Shown here in pieces: positions 9,369 to 19,010 of a stretch of 64,000 nucleotides of DNA. Each line of letters starts with the position of its first letter. The first letter of the stretch is position 1. The stretch covers positions 20,015 to 84,014 of the forward strand of contig SIHQ01000022.1 in assembly GCA_004762125.1 (NCBI GenBank), written 5' to 3'. Source of the stretch: Oceanospirillales bacterium. GTDB lineage: Bacteria > Pseudomonadota > Gammaproteobacteria > Pseudomonadales > Endozoicomonadaceae. Below the pieces are notes generated by a model, which saw only the letters and a list, made by a program, of their open reading frames with translations, was not told the origin of the DNA and made no database searches. The position numbers and the translations under genes were made by a program.

Positions 9369-9918
9369 TGGAATTAAGCAGGACGCTGAAGAGCGTATGG
9401 GAAAAAGCATCGTATCGCTCGATAGTGCTTTTGCCAAAATTCGTACTGGCCGTGCTCACCCAAGCCTGCTCGATTCAGTGAGAGTTTCCTATTACGGCTC
9501 GGTAACCCCGCTGAGTCAGATGGCTAACATCTCTGTGGAAGATGCTCGTACTCTGGCGGTTCGTGTCTGGGAAAAGCAGATGGTTCCTGATATCGAGAAG
9601 GCAATCATGAAGTCCGATCTTGGTCTGAACCCATCGACTGCTGGTGAAGTGATTCGAATCCCTCTTCCTATGCTGACAGAAGAAACTCGTAAGGGTTATA
9701 CCCGTCAGGCTCGTCAGGAAGCTGAAAACGCCAAGATTGCTATTCGTAACATTCGTCGTGATGCGTTGGCTGATGTTAAAGAGCTGGAAAAAGAAAAAGA
9801 AATTAGTGAAGACGATGAGCGTCGTGCACAAGATGATATCCAGAAAGTGACTGACCGATTTATCGCTCAGGTTGATGCCACTCTGGCTGTTAAAGAGAAA
9901 GACCTGATGGCAGTTTGA
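9361..9918 (+). CDS. frr: Ribosome recycling factor
   Basis: Splits post-termination ribosomes together with EF-G. The ATG at 9361 is chosen because it gives exactly 185 residues, the family length, beginning [13 protein letters not shown], and because GGGGGTG sits just upstream. A GTG at 9352 would add three residues. Family motifs include [38 protein letters not shown] and [10 protein letters not shown]. It overlaps pyrH by 8 bases. Confidence 0.97.
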   Translation: MINGIKQDAEERMGKSIVSLDSAFAKIRTGRAHPSLLDSVRVSYYGSVTPLSQMANISVEDARTLAVRVWEKQMVPDIEKAIMKSDLGLNPSTAGEVIRIPLPMLTEETRKGYTRQARQEAENAKIAIRNIRRDALADVKELEKEKEISEDDERRAQDDIQKVTDRFIAQVDATLAVKEKDLMAV

Positions 9919-9929
9919 TCTGTCATCCA

Positions 9930-9959
9930 AGGCTGCCTGGTGTTGGTATCAGGTAGCCT
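9930..9959. other. Hairpin after frr
   Basis: A 10-bp inverted repeat (AGGCTGCCTG / CAGGTAGCCT, one G-T pair) with a 10-base loop lies 12 bases after the frr stop. No T run follows, so it may be an mRNA 3'-end stabiliser or weak terminator between frr and uppS. Confidence 0.4.
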
Positions 9960-10065
9960 ACGATAATTGGATGCTGAAGCCCTTTCTTCGAAACTTGCAA
10001 TTTAATGCAGGCTCCTGCACTGTTTATCAATTACGAAATTTTCATACAGATCAACAAGATAGTGA

Positions 10066-10839
10066 ATGGTCATGAGTTCGCAAGTGGATATCGGCAGCCT
10101 GAAAGGAATACCCGCAGAGAAGTTGCCTCGCCATGTGGCTATCATTCTCGATGGTAATAATCGTTGGGCAAAAAAACGGTTGCTACCTGGTTTGGCAGGT
10201 CATAGAGCTGGTGTAAAAGCGGTTCGGGAAGTTATTCAGGCCTGTGGTGACTTCGGTGTTGGGGTGCTAACCCTATTTGCTTTCAGTAGCGAAAACTGGA
10301 GCCGCCCCAAACTTGAAGTTGATGGTCTGATGGAATTGTTTCTGCGTACCTTGCGCAAGGAAACGAGCAGTCTTAAAAAGAACGGAATCAGACTCAAGGT
10401 AATCGGTGACAAAGATCGTTTTTCACCAACGATTCAGCAGCATATTGCTGAAGCGGAAGAGCTTACTGCAAACGAAGCCAAGGTAACTTTGGTGATTGCT
10501 GCCAATTATGGCGGTATGTGGGATATTGCCCAGTCAGCCAGAACTCTTGCAAAAAAAGTAGAAAAAGGCGAGCTGAGGGCTGATCAGATTGATGAGCAAA
10601 TGATATCCGGACATCTGACAACGTCAGATTTGCCGGCTCCCGATCTATTGATTCGTACCAGTGGCGAACAGCGAATCAGTAATTTCCTGCTGTGGCAGTG
10701 TGCTTACAGTGAATTTTATTTTACCGAGACTTTATGGCCTGACTTTGGTCGTAAGGAACTTGAGAAAGCCCTGCTGGCTTATGTCAGTCGACAGAGAAGG
10801 TTTGGAAAAACCAGCGAGCAGATGGAGGCCGAAAGGTAG
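10066..10839 (+). CDS. uppS: Undecaprenyl diphosphate synthase (cis-prenyltransferase)
   Basis: Adds eight isopentenyl units in cis to farnesyl-PP to make the C55 lipid carrier used for peptidoglycan and O-antigen. Family motifs are visible: ILDGNNRWAKKR near residues 27-38 with the catalytic Asp, GHRAGVKAVR, FAFSSENW, and the C-terminal RTSGEQRISNFLLWQ. Its 257 residues are close to the E. coli 253. The start could be the ATG at 10066 or the ATG at 10072. It is joined to cdsA by a one-base TAGTG overlap. Confidence 0.96.
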   Translation: MVMSSQVDIGSLKGIPAEKLPRHVAIILDGNNRWAKKRLLPGLAGHRAGVKAVREVIQACGDFGVGVLTLFAFSSENWSRPKLEVDGLMELFLRTLRKETSSLKKNGIRLKVIGDKDRFSPTIQQHIAEAEELTANEAKVTLVIAANYGGMWDIAQSARTLAKKVEKGELRADQIDEQMISGHLTTSDLPAPDLLIRTSGEQRISNFLLWQCAYSEFYFTETLWPDFGRKELEKALLAYVSRQRRFGKTSEQMEAER

Positions 10840-11639
10840 TGTTAAAACAACGTATTATTACCGCACTTATTCTCGCCCCTTTGGCTTTGGGTTGTGTTCT
10901 GTTTCTTCCGCCGGTTGCGTTTTCAATTGTAATTGTCCTGGTTATTATGCTGGGTGGCTGGGAGTGGGCTAATCTAGCCGGTTTTAAGGAAAGTTGGCAG
11001 CGTGTAGGGTTTGCTGCAGTGACAGGTTTGGCTTGCTGGCTTGTTAGTGAAATTCCTGAAGTCTGGGTTCTTTCCGTAGCGGTTATCTGGTGGTTGCTGG
11101 CATTTGTAATGGTTAAGCAATATCCGGCTTCTGCCCGTTATTGTGAAAATCGATGGCTGCGTCTTGTTATGGGGATTTTAACCCTGGTGCCAGCCTGGAC
11201 TGGGCTGGCCGAACTCAAACACGTGAACCCTGATGGTATGAGCATAATCATGGTTCTTCTGTTGGTTTGGGCTGCCGATGTTGGTGCTTATTTTGCTGGC
11301 AAGAACCTTGGACGGCACAAGTTGGCAGAAAACGTCAGTCCAAAGAAAACCATTGAAGGCCTAGTGGGTGGTTTGCTGGCATCACTTTGTATTGCAGCCG
11401 TGATTGGTCTTTATCATGATTTTACTTTCGCTCGTGGACTTGGCTTTCTGTTACTGACCATCGTAGTGGTTCTGGTTTCCATATTAGGGGACCTGTTTGA
11501 AAGTCTGTTAAAGCGTGAGCGAGGCATCAAGGACAGTAGTAATCTGTTACCTGGGCATGGAGGAATACTGGATCGTATCGACAGTCTAACGGCTGCGGTA
11601 CCTGTGTTTGCTCTGGTTTTGGTGATCAGTGGGAGTTAA
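10839..11639 (+). CDS. cdsA: Phosphatidate cytidylyltransferase
   Basis: Integral membrane enzyme that makes CDP-diacylglycerol from phosphatidate and CTP, the branch point of phospholipid synthesis. The 266-residue protein has multiple hydrophobic helices and the C-terminal family signature: [13 protein letters not shown] followed by [13 protein letters not shown]. It begins with GTG at 10839, sharing its first base with the uppS stop codon, so translation is probably coupled. The stop is 2 bases before dxr. Confidence 0.96.
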   Translation: MLKQRIITALILAPLALGCVLFLPPVAFSIVIVLVIMLGGWEWANLAGFKESWQRVGFAAVTGLACWLVSEIPEVWVLSVAVIWWLLAFVMVKQYPASARYCENRWLRLVMGILTLVPAWTGLAELKHVNPDGMSIIMVLLLVWAADVGAYFAGKNLGRHKLAENVSPKKTIEGLVGGLLASLCIAAVIGLYHDFTFARGLGFLLLTIVVVLVSILGDLFESLLKRERGIKDSSNLLPGHGGILDRIDSLTAAVPVFALVLVISGS

Positions 11640-11641
11640 AC

Positions 11642-12829
11642 ATGCAGCAAGTGTGTGTGCTGGGATCAACGGGTTCCATAGGTCTGAGTACTCTTGATGT
11701 TATAGCCCGAAACAGTGAACGTTATCGAGTTCGATCGCTGGCTGCAGGGCGTAACCATAAACGTATGCTTGAGCAGATTAAGCAGTTTCAACCTGATTAC
11801 GCGGTTATGGCTGATCCTCGAGCAGCTGAACAGCTTAGGCAAGCCGTTAAAGTTGAAAGCCTGAAGACTGAAGTTCTATCAGGAAATCAGGCGGTTGCAC
11901 AAATTGCTGCTGACTCTGATATAGATGTCGTAATGGCAGCTATAGTGGGTGCGGCTGGATTGCTGCCAACTCTGGCTGCAGTAAAGGCGGGCAAGAAAGT
12001 TTTGCTGGCCAATAAAGAAGCGCTGGTCATGACTGGTGCTCTCTTTATGGATTCTGTGAAAGAGTCTGGTGCGCAACTCCTACCTATCGATAGCGAACAT
12101 AATGCCATCTTCCAGTGTATGCCTCACGGTTACCAGAATGGTTTGGAGCCTGTAGGGGTTCGGAGGATTCTACTGACGGCCTCTGGTGGTCCTTTTCGTG
12201 AAGCGGCATTGGAATCTTTCGCTTCAGTGACGCCGGAACAGGCTTGTGCTCATCCGAACTGGAGTATGGGGCGTAAAATCTCTGTTGATTCTGCCACCAT
12301 GATGAACAAAGGATTGGAATTCATTGAAGCCTGTTGGTTATTCGGTGCTAAGCCGTCACAGGTAGAGGTGGTGATTCATCCGCAAAGTATTATTCACTCA
12401 TTGGTCGATTATAACGATGGCTCGGTTCTGGCTCAGATGGGTAATCCGGATATGAGAACGCCCATTGCTCATGCCTTGGCCTGGCCAGAGCGAATTCATT
12501 CTGGAGTCGAACCTCTTTCTCTAGCTGATATTGGAAGATTGGACTTTCACAAGCCTTGTGTAGAGCGCTTTCGTTGCCTGAAATTGGCGCAAGATGCCGC
12601 TGGAACAGGGGGGACAGCTGCCGCTATGCTCAACGCAGCCAACGAGTTGGCAGTCGATGCCTTTTTGAACAAAAAGCTGAGATTTGATCGCATTCCAGAC
12701 GTGATAGATGCTACTCTGCAGACATTACAAATCAATGGTGCCGGCGATGTTGAGCAGGTACTTGATGCAGATCGCAGGGCCAGAGTTCAGGCGCAAAATG
12801 AAATTGAACGCTGGCAGCGGATCGCCTGA
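11642..12829 (+). CDS. dxr: 1-deoxy-D-xylulose 5-phosphate reductoisomerase
   Basis: Converts DXP to MEP with NADPH, the committed step of the non-mevalonate isoprenoid pathway that feeds UppS. The N-terminal nucleotide-binding motif GSTGSIG is at residues 8-14. The central catalytic region shows [22 protein letters not shown] and [18 protein letters not shown], with the metal and substrate ligands Asp, Glu, Ser and Lys. Its 395 residues compare with 398 in E. coli. It lies two bases after cdsA. The later pathway genes ispD and ispF are at 39.4-40.6 kb. Confidence 0.97.
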   Translation: MQQVCVLGSTGSIGLSTLDVIARNSERYRVRSLAAGRNHKRMLEQIKQFQPDYAVMADPRAAEQLRQAVKVESLKTEVLSGNQAVAQIAADSDIDVVMAAIVGAAGLLPTLAAVKAGKKVLLANKEALVMTGALFMDSVKESGAQLLPIDSEHNAIFQCMPHGYQNGLEPVGVRRILLTASGGPFREAALESFASVTPEQACAHPNWSMGRKISVDSATMMNKGLEFIEACWLFGAKPSQVEVVIHPQSIIHSLVDYNDGSVLAQMGNPDMRTPIAHALAWPERIHSGVEPLSLADIGRLDFHKPCVERFRCLKLAQDAAGTGGTAAAMLNAANELAVDAFLNKKLRFDRIPDVIDATLQTLQINGAGDVEQVLDADRRARVQAQNEIERWQRIA

Positions 12830-12928
12830 CTGGACTGGAATATCAACAATAGATGAGTGTTGTCAGGTCTGTAGCTTCTATGTATGAAAGCCAAGACCTG
12901 ATAGCAGCGTAAGGAAAATAATCTCAAG

Positions 12929-14305
12929 ATGATTCTTGAAAGCCTGCAGACCATATTGGCCTTTGTGATTACTTTGGGTATTTTGGTCAGTATTCACGAG
13001 TTTGGACATTTCTGGGTTGCCCGGCGTTGCGGCATTAAAGTCCTGAGATTTTCTGTCGGTTTTGGTATGCCCCTCTGGCGCAGAACCGATCGTCATGGTA
13101 CTGAGTTTGTTATAGCGGCTATTCCTCTGGGCGGCTATGTCAAAATGCTCGATGAGCGTGAAGCGCCTGTATCCGACGAGCAAAAACACCTTTCTTTTAA
13201 TAGTAAACCTGTCCTATCCCGAATTGCTGTCGTTGCAGCAGGCCCGATAGCTAATTTTCTTTTGGCTATTGCTGCTCTCTGGCTGATGTATGTGATCGGT
13301 ATTAAAACCGTATTACCGCAGGTTGGGGAAATTCTTCCTGAAAGTCCTGCAGCATTAGCCGGTATTCAGCCTGGTGATGAAATTCTGACTATTGATGGTG
13401 AGGAAACCCTGAACTGGCAACAGGTTAATATGCAGTTATTGTCGTATATTGGTGATAACCGCTTTCTGGATATTGTCGTAAGAGAGGGCGAGCCCGGTCA
13501 GAAACCTGCGGGTAGTGAATATGTTCGCTCGGTTCGGGTCGATAACTGGCTGGTTGGTCAAGAGCCTTTAAATCCAATTAAAGCACTGGGTGTTGCTCCT
13601 TATTCACCATCCATTCCAGCTATTATTGGTCAGATTGCAGAGTCCGGTGCAGCTGAGAAAGCTGGGTTGGAAGTGGGTGATCGAGTGATTGCCATGAATG
13701 GCCAACCGATAGAGGATTGGCTGGCTTGGGTAAAACTGATTCGAGTCAGTGCTGGTCAGTCGTTATCGGTTACTGTTGAGCGAAGCGCTGGACGAGTTGA
13801 TTTACAGCTGACTCCGGGTGATAAAGACGTTGGTGGTCAGACTGTCGGTTATATTGGAGCAGGTGTGCAGTTAGTAGGCTGGCCGGACGATCTGGTTAGA
13901 ACTATTCAGTACAATCCTGCTACTGCTGTCTATCAGGCGACAAAGGCTACAGCAGCGTTGACGAGTATGACGCTGGAGTCACTTTGGAAAATGGTGACGG
14001 GTCTGGTTTCAGTGAAAAACTTGAGTGGGCCTATAACCATTGCTAAAGTGGCTGGCGCGTCCCTGGAATCAGGGCTTGAGAATTTTCTGTATTTTCTGGC
14101 GATGTTGAGCGTCAGTCTCGGGGTTTTGAACCTTTTACCTATTCCTGTGCTTGATGGAGGACACTTGCTGTTCTACCTGGTTGAGCTGGTAAGAGGGAAG
14201 CCTGTGTCGGAAAAGGCTCAGATGATTGGGCTGAAAATTGGGGTGACACTGGTGGTGAGTGTGATGATGCTGGCTTTTTATAACGATTTGAGTCGGTTTT
14301 TTTGA
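12929..14305 (+). CDS. rseP: Site-2 zinc metalloprotease RseP
   Basis: Inner-membrane intramembrane protease that cleaves the anti-sigma factor RseA and clears signal-peptide remnants. The zinc motif HEFGH is near residue 23 in the first helix, and the second motif NLLPIPVLDGGH is near 396-407. Two PDZ domains lie between, the second around IAESGAAEKAGLEVGD. Its 458 residues compare with 450 in E. coli. The ATG at 12929 is used. The stop codon overlaps an ATG at 14304, but bamA most likely starts 47 bases further on. Confidence 0.96.
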   Translation: MILESLQTILAFVITLGILVSIHEFGHFWVARRCGIKVLRFSVGFGMPLWRRTDRHGTEFVIAAIPLGGYVKMLDEREAPVSDEQKHLSFNSKPVLSRIAVVAAGPIANFLLAIAALWLMYVIGIKTVLPQVGEILPESPAALAGIQPGDEILTIDGEETLNWQQVNMQLLSYIGDNRFLDIVVREGEPGQKPAGSEYVRSVRVDNWLVGQEPLNPIKALGVAPYSPSIPAIIGQIAESGAAEKAGLEVGDRVIAMNGQPIEDWLAWVKLIRVSAGQSLSVTVERSAGRVDLQLTPGDKDVGGQTVGYIGAGVQLVGWPDDLVRTIQYNPATAVYQATKATAALTSMTLESLWKMVTGLVSVKNLSGPITIAKVAGASLESGLENFLYFLAMLSVSLGVLNLLPIPVLDGGHLLFYLVELVRGKPVSEKAQMIGLKIGVTLVVSVMMLAFYNDLSRFF

Positions 14306-14352
14306 TGCAAGCAACCAGAGTTAAAAACAAACACGGACAAAGAACGGATTCC

Positions 14353-16674
14353 ATGAAGCGATCACTGTTGTCTCTGCTGATTGGCTCGATGGCCTGCGCA
14401 TCGGGCGCCAACGCTTTTGTTGTGTCTGATATCCGGATTGATGGCCTGCAAAGGGTGTCAGCCGGAACAGTATTCAATTCATTACCTATCGAAGTCGGAG
14501 ATGATGTTGAATCCGTACAGGTATCCAGTGCAGCCAAAGCGCTTTTCAGAACAGGGTATTTTAAAGATATTCAATTGGATCGGGACGGCGATGTCCTGAT
14601 TGTTTCAGTGGTGGAAAGGCCTTCCATCAGCGAAATTGTCATTAAAGGTAATAAGGCTATTAAATCCGAGGACCTGAAAAAAGGTCTAGGTCAGTCTGGT
14701 TTGTCTGAAGGTGAAATATTCCAGCAGGCCACATTGGAAGCTATTCGACTTGAGTTGGAGCGCCAATACGTTTCTCAGGGTCGCTATGGCGCCAGTATTA
14801 CTGCAGAGGTTGAAGCTCAACCTCGTAATCGGGTAAAGCTGAGCATTAATGTCAAAGAGGGAAAGGTTGCCACTATTCAGCATATTAATGTTGTAGGCAA
14901 TACTGTTTTTCCTCAGGAGGACATTGTTGAACTGTTTGAATTAAAACAGTCGGGTTGGTTCAGCTTTTTTGGTTCCAGTGACAAGTACTCTCGTGAAAAA
15001 CTCTCCGGCGATTTGGAAAGACTACGTTCGTATTATCTGGATCGTGGCTATATCAACTTTAACGTTCGCTCTACTCAGGTCTCTATCAGTCCAGACAAGC
15101 AAAGTGTCTATATTACCGTCAATGTTGATGAAGGTGATAAATACACAATCAGCGACGTAAAGCTTTCCGGTAATCTGATTATCCCTGAAGAAGAAGCAAA
15201 ACTTCTGTTGTTGGCTAGAGCAGATCAAACGTTCTCTCGTCGAGTGATTACGACTACAGAAGAAATTCTCAGTCGCCGTTTGGGGAATGATGGTTACACC
15301 TTCGCTAACATTTCAGGTATTCCTACACCAGACCATGAGAATAAGACGGTCTCTCTGACTTTCTTCGTGGATCCTGGTAAGCGCGCCTATGTTCGTAGAA
15401 TTAACTTCTCTGGTAATACCAAGACTGAAGACGAAGTACTGCGTCGTGAAATGCGTCAGATGGAAGGTGCTTCAGCGAATACTCAGAAAATCGAACAGTC
15501 CAAAGTGCGTCTGGAGCGTCTGGGGTATTTCAAGGAAGTAACCATTGAAACGCCGCCAGTTCCTGGCACCAGCGACCAGATTGATGTTAATTACACCGTT
15601 GAAGAGCAGCCTTCAGGCAGTATTACTGCCAGCTTGGGTTTCTCTCAGTCCGATGGTTTGTTGTTAGGTGGCTCTATAAGCCAAAGCAACTTCCTGGGTA
15701 CGGGTAATAAAGTAACGGTTGGTCTGAATAAGAGTGATGTCAGCCAACTCTATAACTTCAGTTTCACTGATCCCTACTTTACGGTGGACGGTGTAAGTCG
15801 TGGTTATAGTCTGTTCTATCGTTCTTATGATTACGATGACACCGACATTTCCAACTATGCGACAGATACAGCCGGTGCTGATGTACGCTTTGGCTATCCA
15901 TTGTCGGAAACTCAGTCCGTTAGTTTCAGTCTGGGTATAGACAATACCAAGATTACTACCGGTACCTCGACGCCAGAGTACATTAAGGCTTATCTGGATC
16001 AGGAAGGAAAAACCTTCACTAACTTCAAGACAACGTTGGGTTGGTCTGAATCGGAATTGAACCGTGGTCTGCTACCTACGCGTGGTTATTCCCAGAGTGC
16101 TTCAGCACAGGTGACAATCCCCGGGTCTGACCTGGCATTTTATAAGTTGGTGTATCGTGGTCAGTATTTCCAGCCATTGACGACCAGTCTGATAGCCCGT
16201 TTCTCGACTCGCGTCGGTTACTTGGGTACTTATGGTAGTACTGAAGATGTGCCGTTCTTTGAGCACTTCTATTCTGGTGGTTTTGGTTCAGTTCGAGGAT
16301 TTAAAGATAACTCTCTTGGACCGAAGGCTAAAGAGACAGGTACGGGAACCAATTACAGTTCCATAGGCGGTGACTTTGTTTTTGAAGGTACGGCTGAGAT
16401 TCTCTTCCCGCTGCCATTTGTCAAAGATCAACGCTCATTAAGAACCAGTGCCTTCTTTGATTTTGGTAATGTCTATGACACCCAGTGCAGCACTGCTGGA
16501 GATATAAAGGACTGTAGCAAGCCAGACTTTGGTGAGTTGCGTTACAGTGCAGGTATCGGTCTGACTTGGATTACTCCTCTTGGGCCGTTGACTTTCAGTC
16601 TTGCCAAAGCATTGAATGAGAAGGGTGAAGATGAAACTCAGATCTTCCAGTTCTCTCTGGGTGCTCCTTTCTAG
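14353..16674 (+). CDS. bamA: Outer membrane protein assembly factor BamA
   Basis: Central subunit of the BAM complex that inserts beta-barrels in the outer membrane. Start set at the ATG at 14353, which gives a clean signal peptide ending SGANA before FVVSDIRIDGLQRV; the frame is open 51 bases further upstream but adds a hydrophilic leader. Five POTRA domains span about residues 22-415. The 16-strand barrel follows, with the lid motif GSVRGFKDNSLGP in loop 6 and a terminal Phe (QFSLGAPF). The total is 773 residues. It lies between rseP and skp, with which it works in envelope biogenesis. Confidence 0.97.
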   Translation: MKRSLLSLLIGSMACASGANAFVVSDIRIDGLQRVSAGTVFNSLPIEVGDDVESVQVSSAAKALFRTGYFKDIQLDRDGDVLIVSVVERPSISEIVIKGNKAIKSEDLKKGLGQSGLSEGEIFQQATLEAIRLELERQYVSQGRYGASITAEVEAQPRNRVKLSINVKEGKVATIQHINVVGNTVFPQEDIVELFELKQSGWFSFFGSSDKYSREKLSGDLERLRSYYLDRGYINFNVRSTQVSISPDKQSVYITVNVDEGDKYTISDVKLSGNLIIPEEEAKLLLLARADQTFSRRVITTTEEILSRRLGNDGYTFANISGIPTPDHENKTVSLTFFVDPGKRAYVRRINFSGNTKTEDEVLRREMRQMEGASANTQKIEQSKVRLERLGYFKEVTIETPPVPGTSDQIDVNYTVEEQPSGSITASLGFSQSDGLLLGGSISQSNFLGTGNKVTVGLNKSDVSQLYNFSFTDPYFTVDGVSRGYSLFYRSYDYDDTDISNYATDTAGADVRFGYPLSETQSVSFSLGIDNTKITTGTSTPEYIKAYLDQEGKTFTNFKTTLGWSESELNRGLLPTRGYSQSASAQVTIPGSDLAFYKLVYRGQYFQPLTTSLIARFSTRVGYLGTYGSTEDVPFFEHFYSGGFGSVRGFKDNSLGPKAKETGTGTNYSSIGGDFVFEGTAEILFPLPFVKDQRSLRTSAFFDFGNVYDTQCSTAGDIKDCSKPDFGELRYSAGIGLTWITPLGPLTFSLAKALNEKGEDETQIFQFSLGAPF

Positions 16675-16693
16675 GTAGAACAGTTTTGAGCGA

Positions 16694-16732
16694 AAAACAG
16701 GGTTGCCGGCAGTCAGTTGGCCACCCTGTTTT
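16694..16732 (+). terminator. Terminator-like hairpin after bamA
   Basis: AAAACAGGGT at 16694-16703 pairs with ACCCTGTTTT at 16723-16732. The T run forms the last bases of the stem. It starts 20 bases after the bamA stop. A perfect TATAAT at 16767-16772 downstream, with no good -35, may be the -10 of a skp promoter. Confidence 0.55.
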
Positions 16733-16864
16733 CAATCTAAAAAGATGTGAATAAGTATCTTTTCATTATAATGACCTTCATTCTTAACCGTTTTATCGCA
16801 GCAGAAACACATTTTTGCGATAAAAATGGCTAAACTGGATAATTCAAAAATCAGGAGAGTTCTT

Positions 16865-17362
16865 TTGAAATCCTTACGATTGGCGTTTGTTGCCCTGATG
16901 TTACTGGCTCCTTTTGCCCAGGCTCAAAAAGTAGCAGTGATTGATTCTGAAATGGCTGTTTTACAATCTGATGCTGCTAAAAAGTACGCTCAGGAAGCGG
17001 AAAACTTGTTTGCGCCGCGTATTAAAAAGCTGCAAGCACTTCAGGCAGACCTGAAGGCTATGGATCAAAAATTACAGAAAGATGGTCCAACGCTGACCGA
17101 GTCTCAGCGTGAATCCCGACAACTGGAGATGAAGCGTAAGGCTGAAGATCTGCGCTTGCAGGATCGTCAGTTGCGTGAAGACAAGGGACGTTCCGACCAG
17201 GCTGAGTTGGGTAAACTGCGTCCTAAGCTGGAAAAGGCTATTGAAGCGGTATCCAACGATCTGAGCTATGATCTGGTGCTGGAACGCGGCGCGGCCCGCT
17301 TTGTAAAGCCGGAATTTGATATTACCCGCAAGGTTATCGAACGCATCAACAAGATGAAGTAA
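16865..17362 (+). CDS. skp: Periplasmic chaperone Skp/OmpH
   Basis: Holds unfolded outer-membrane proteins on their way to BamA. The proposed start is a TTG at 16865, preceded by AGGAGAG at good spacing, giving a textbook signal peptide (MKSLRLAFVALM, ending FAQA) and 165 residues against 161 in E. coli. An in-phase ATG at 16826 would add 13 residues but has no ribosome-binding site and makes an overlong signal n-region. The mature protein begins QKVAVIDSE and is rich in Lys, Glu, Gln and Leu, forming the coiled-coil arms. lpxD follows after 3 bases. Confidence 0.9.
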   Translation: MKSLRLAFVALMLLAPFAQAQKVAVIDSEMAVLQSDAAKKYAQEAENLFAPRIKKLQALQADLKAMDQKLQKDGPTLTESQRESRQLEMKRKAEDLRLQDRQLREDKGRSDQAELGKLRPKLEKAIEAVSNDLSYDLVLERGAARFVKPEFDITRKVIERINKMK

Positions 17363-17365
17363 TCA

Positions 17366-18394
17366 ATGAAGTTGTCTTTTTCCTTTACCCTTGCGGATCT
17401 GGCTGCAAAAGTTGACGCAGAGCTGATAGGTGATGGCAGTCAGGCAATAAAGGGATTGAATACCCTTCAGGATGCTTGTGAAGGTGAACTCGCCTTCCTT
17501 GCTAATCCAGCTTATGCCCGCTATTTAAAAACGACCGGTGCTTCTGCCGTCATTATGTCGCCTTCCCAAGCAGAAGATTGGCAGGGAAATGCACTGGTGC
17601 TGGATAATCCTTATCTGGGTTACGCTCGGTTATCACATTTTTTTGATACTGATAATGCGCCGGTTTCCGGTATTCATTCTTCAGCGGTTGTTAGTTCTGA
17701 TGCAGATGTGCATACCTCAGTGGCTATTGGAGCCAATGCGGTTGTTGAGGCCGGTGTGCAGCTGGCAGAAAATGTCCGTATTGATGCGGGTGCAGTTATT
17801 GGTCATGACACTGTCATTGCCAGAGACACCCGAATCGGCCGTAATGTGACGGTTTGTCACGGCATCAGTATTGGTGAACGAGTTATCATTCATCCAGGTG
17901 CCATTATTGGTGCGGATGGTTTTGGTAACGCTCACGCTGAAGGTCGCTGGCATAAGATTGCGCAAATCGGTGGCGTGGTTATTGGTGATGATGTTGAAAT
18001 CGGCTCCTGTACCTGCATCGATCGGGGAGCACTGGGTGATACCATTATCTCTGATGGAGCCCGGCTGGATAACCTGGTTCAGATTGCTCATAACGTTGTC
18101 ATTGGCAGAAATACAGCCATTGCAGCAAACGTAGGTATTTCTGGCAGTACTCAGGTAGGTGCGAACTGTACCATCGCTGGAGCTGCTGGTCTGGCAGGAC
18201 ATTTGATCATCTGTGATGGTGTTCATCTGGGTGGTATGGCCATGGTGACCAAGTCCATCAGTAAGCCAGGAGCTTACGCCTCTGGCACTGGTTTGATGGA
18301 CGCTGGTGAATGGCGTAAAAATGCTGTCCGATTCCGTAAATTAGATGATATGTCCAGAAAAATCAGGCAGTTAGAAAAGAAGCAGGACAGTTAA
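17366..18394 (+). CDS. lpxD: UDP-3-O-(3-hydroxyacyl)glucosamine N-acyltransferase
   Basis: Third step of lipid A synthesis, adding the N-linked hydroxyacyl chain. The 342 residues match the E. coli 341. An N-terminal uridine-binding domain (about 1-100, with FLANPAYARYL) is followed by a left-handed beta helix of hexapeptide repeats (IGANAVV, IGRNVTV, IGADGFG, IGDDVEIGSCTCIDRGAL). The catalytic His lies in LVQIAHNVVIG. It ends with a charged helix. It is packed between skp and fabZ, as in most gammaproteobacteria. Confidence 0.97.
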   Translation: MKLSFSFTLADLAAKVDAELIGDGSQAIKGLNTLQDACEGELAFLANPAYARYLKTTGASAVIMSPSQAEDWQGNALVLDNPYLGYARLSHFFDTDNAPVSGIHSSAVVSSDADVHTSVAIGANAVVEAGVQLAENVRIDAGAVIGHDTVIARDTRIGRNVTVCHGISIGERVIIHPGAIIGADGFGNAHAEGRWHKIAQIGGVVIGDDVEIGSCTCIDRGALGDTIISDGARLDNLVQIAHNVVIGRNTAIAANVGISGSTQVGANCTIAGAAGLAGHLIICDGVHLGGMAMVTKSISKPGAYASGTGLMDAGEWRKNAVRFRKLDDMSRKIRQLEKKQDS

Positions 18395-18431
18395 AGAATA
18401 ACCTGTTATTGCCAGACTCGAAAAGAGTGAT

Positions 18432-18457
18432 AGGTTTTGAACCTGTTTGTTTTTTTT
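18432..18457 (+). terminator. First hairpin plus T run after lpxD
   Basis: AGGTT-TTG-AACCT is followed by GTTTG and eight Ts. The stem is short (5 bp plus weak flanking pairs) but the T run is strong. It is the first of two terminators in tandem. Confidence 0.5.
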
Positions 18458-18465
18458 GAGTCTAG

Positions 18466-18494
18466 AAAAGGACTGGTTTTCCAGTCCTTTTTTG
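18466..18494 (+). terminator. Second terminator after lpxD
   Basis: An 11-bp perfect stem AAAAGGACTGG / CCAGTCCTTTT with a TTTT loop, followed by TTG. With the preceding hairpin it should separate the bamA-skp-lpxD unit from fabZ-lpxA-lpxB, which would then need its own promoter in 18495-18560. Confidence 0.75.
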
Positions 18495-18567
18495 TCAGAG
18501 GCTCCGGTCAAGGATGTTATTTCGGAGTCGAAACTGTTCTCAACCCAATTGAGTGAGTAACAAATGC

Positions 18568-19008
18568 ATGATCACTATTGAAGAAATAAAGGAAATTCTT
18601 CCTCACCGCTATCCGTTTTTAATGGTGGATAAGGTGTTGTCAGTGGATCTTGATAACAACACTATTGAGTGTATAAAGAATGTTTCCGTGAATGAGCCCC
18701 AGTTTACCGGGCACTTTCCTGATCATCCTATTATGCCGGGAGTGCTGCTGATTGAGGCTATGGCCCAGGCTGCTGGCATTCTTGGTTTTCAAATGAAATC
18801 CCGCGAACAGTCGGATAGTACTATCTACTACTTCGCGGCAGCAGATAAAGTTCGTTTTCGCCGTCCAGTCGTCCCGGGTGATCAGGTGGTGCTTTCCGCC
18901 GAGTTTCTCACTATGAAAAGAAATATTTGGCGGTTCTCCTGTGAGGGTCGGGTAGATGGTAAGATGGCTTGCTCTGCTGTAATAACCTGTGCAAGAAAGG
19001 AACTTTAG
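18568..19008 (+). CDS. fabZ: (3R)-hydroxyacyl-[acyl carrier protein] dehydratase FabZ
   Basis: Dehydrates hydroxyacyl-ACP in fatty acid elongation. The ATG at 18568 is preferred, since it gives [17 protein letters not shown] and 146 residues, the length typical of pseudomonad FabZ; an in-phase GTG at 18553 would add five. Hot-dog fold motifs: the active His in [11 protein letters not shown] and the active Glu in IEAMAQAAG. It sits between lpxD and lpxA, balancing fatty acid and lipid A synthesis, which compete for hydroxyacyl-ACP. Confidence 0.96.
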   Translation: MITIEEIKEILPHRYPFLMVDKVLSVDLDNNTIECIKNVSVNEPQFTGHFPDHPIMPGVLLIEAMAQAAGILGFQMKSREQSDSTIYYFAAADKVRFRRPVVPGDQVVLSAEFLTMKRNIWRFSCEGRVDGKMACSAVITCARKEL

Positions 19009-19010
19009 TC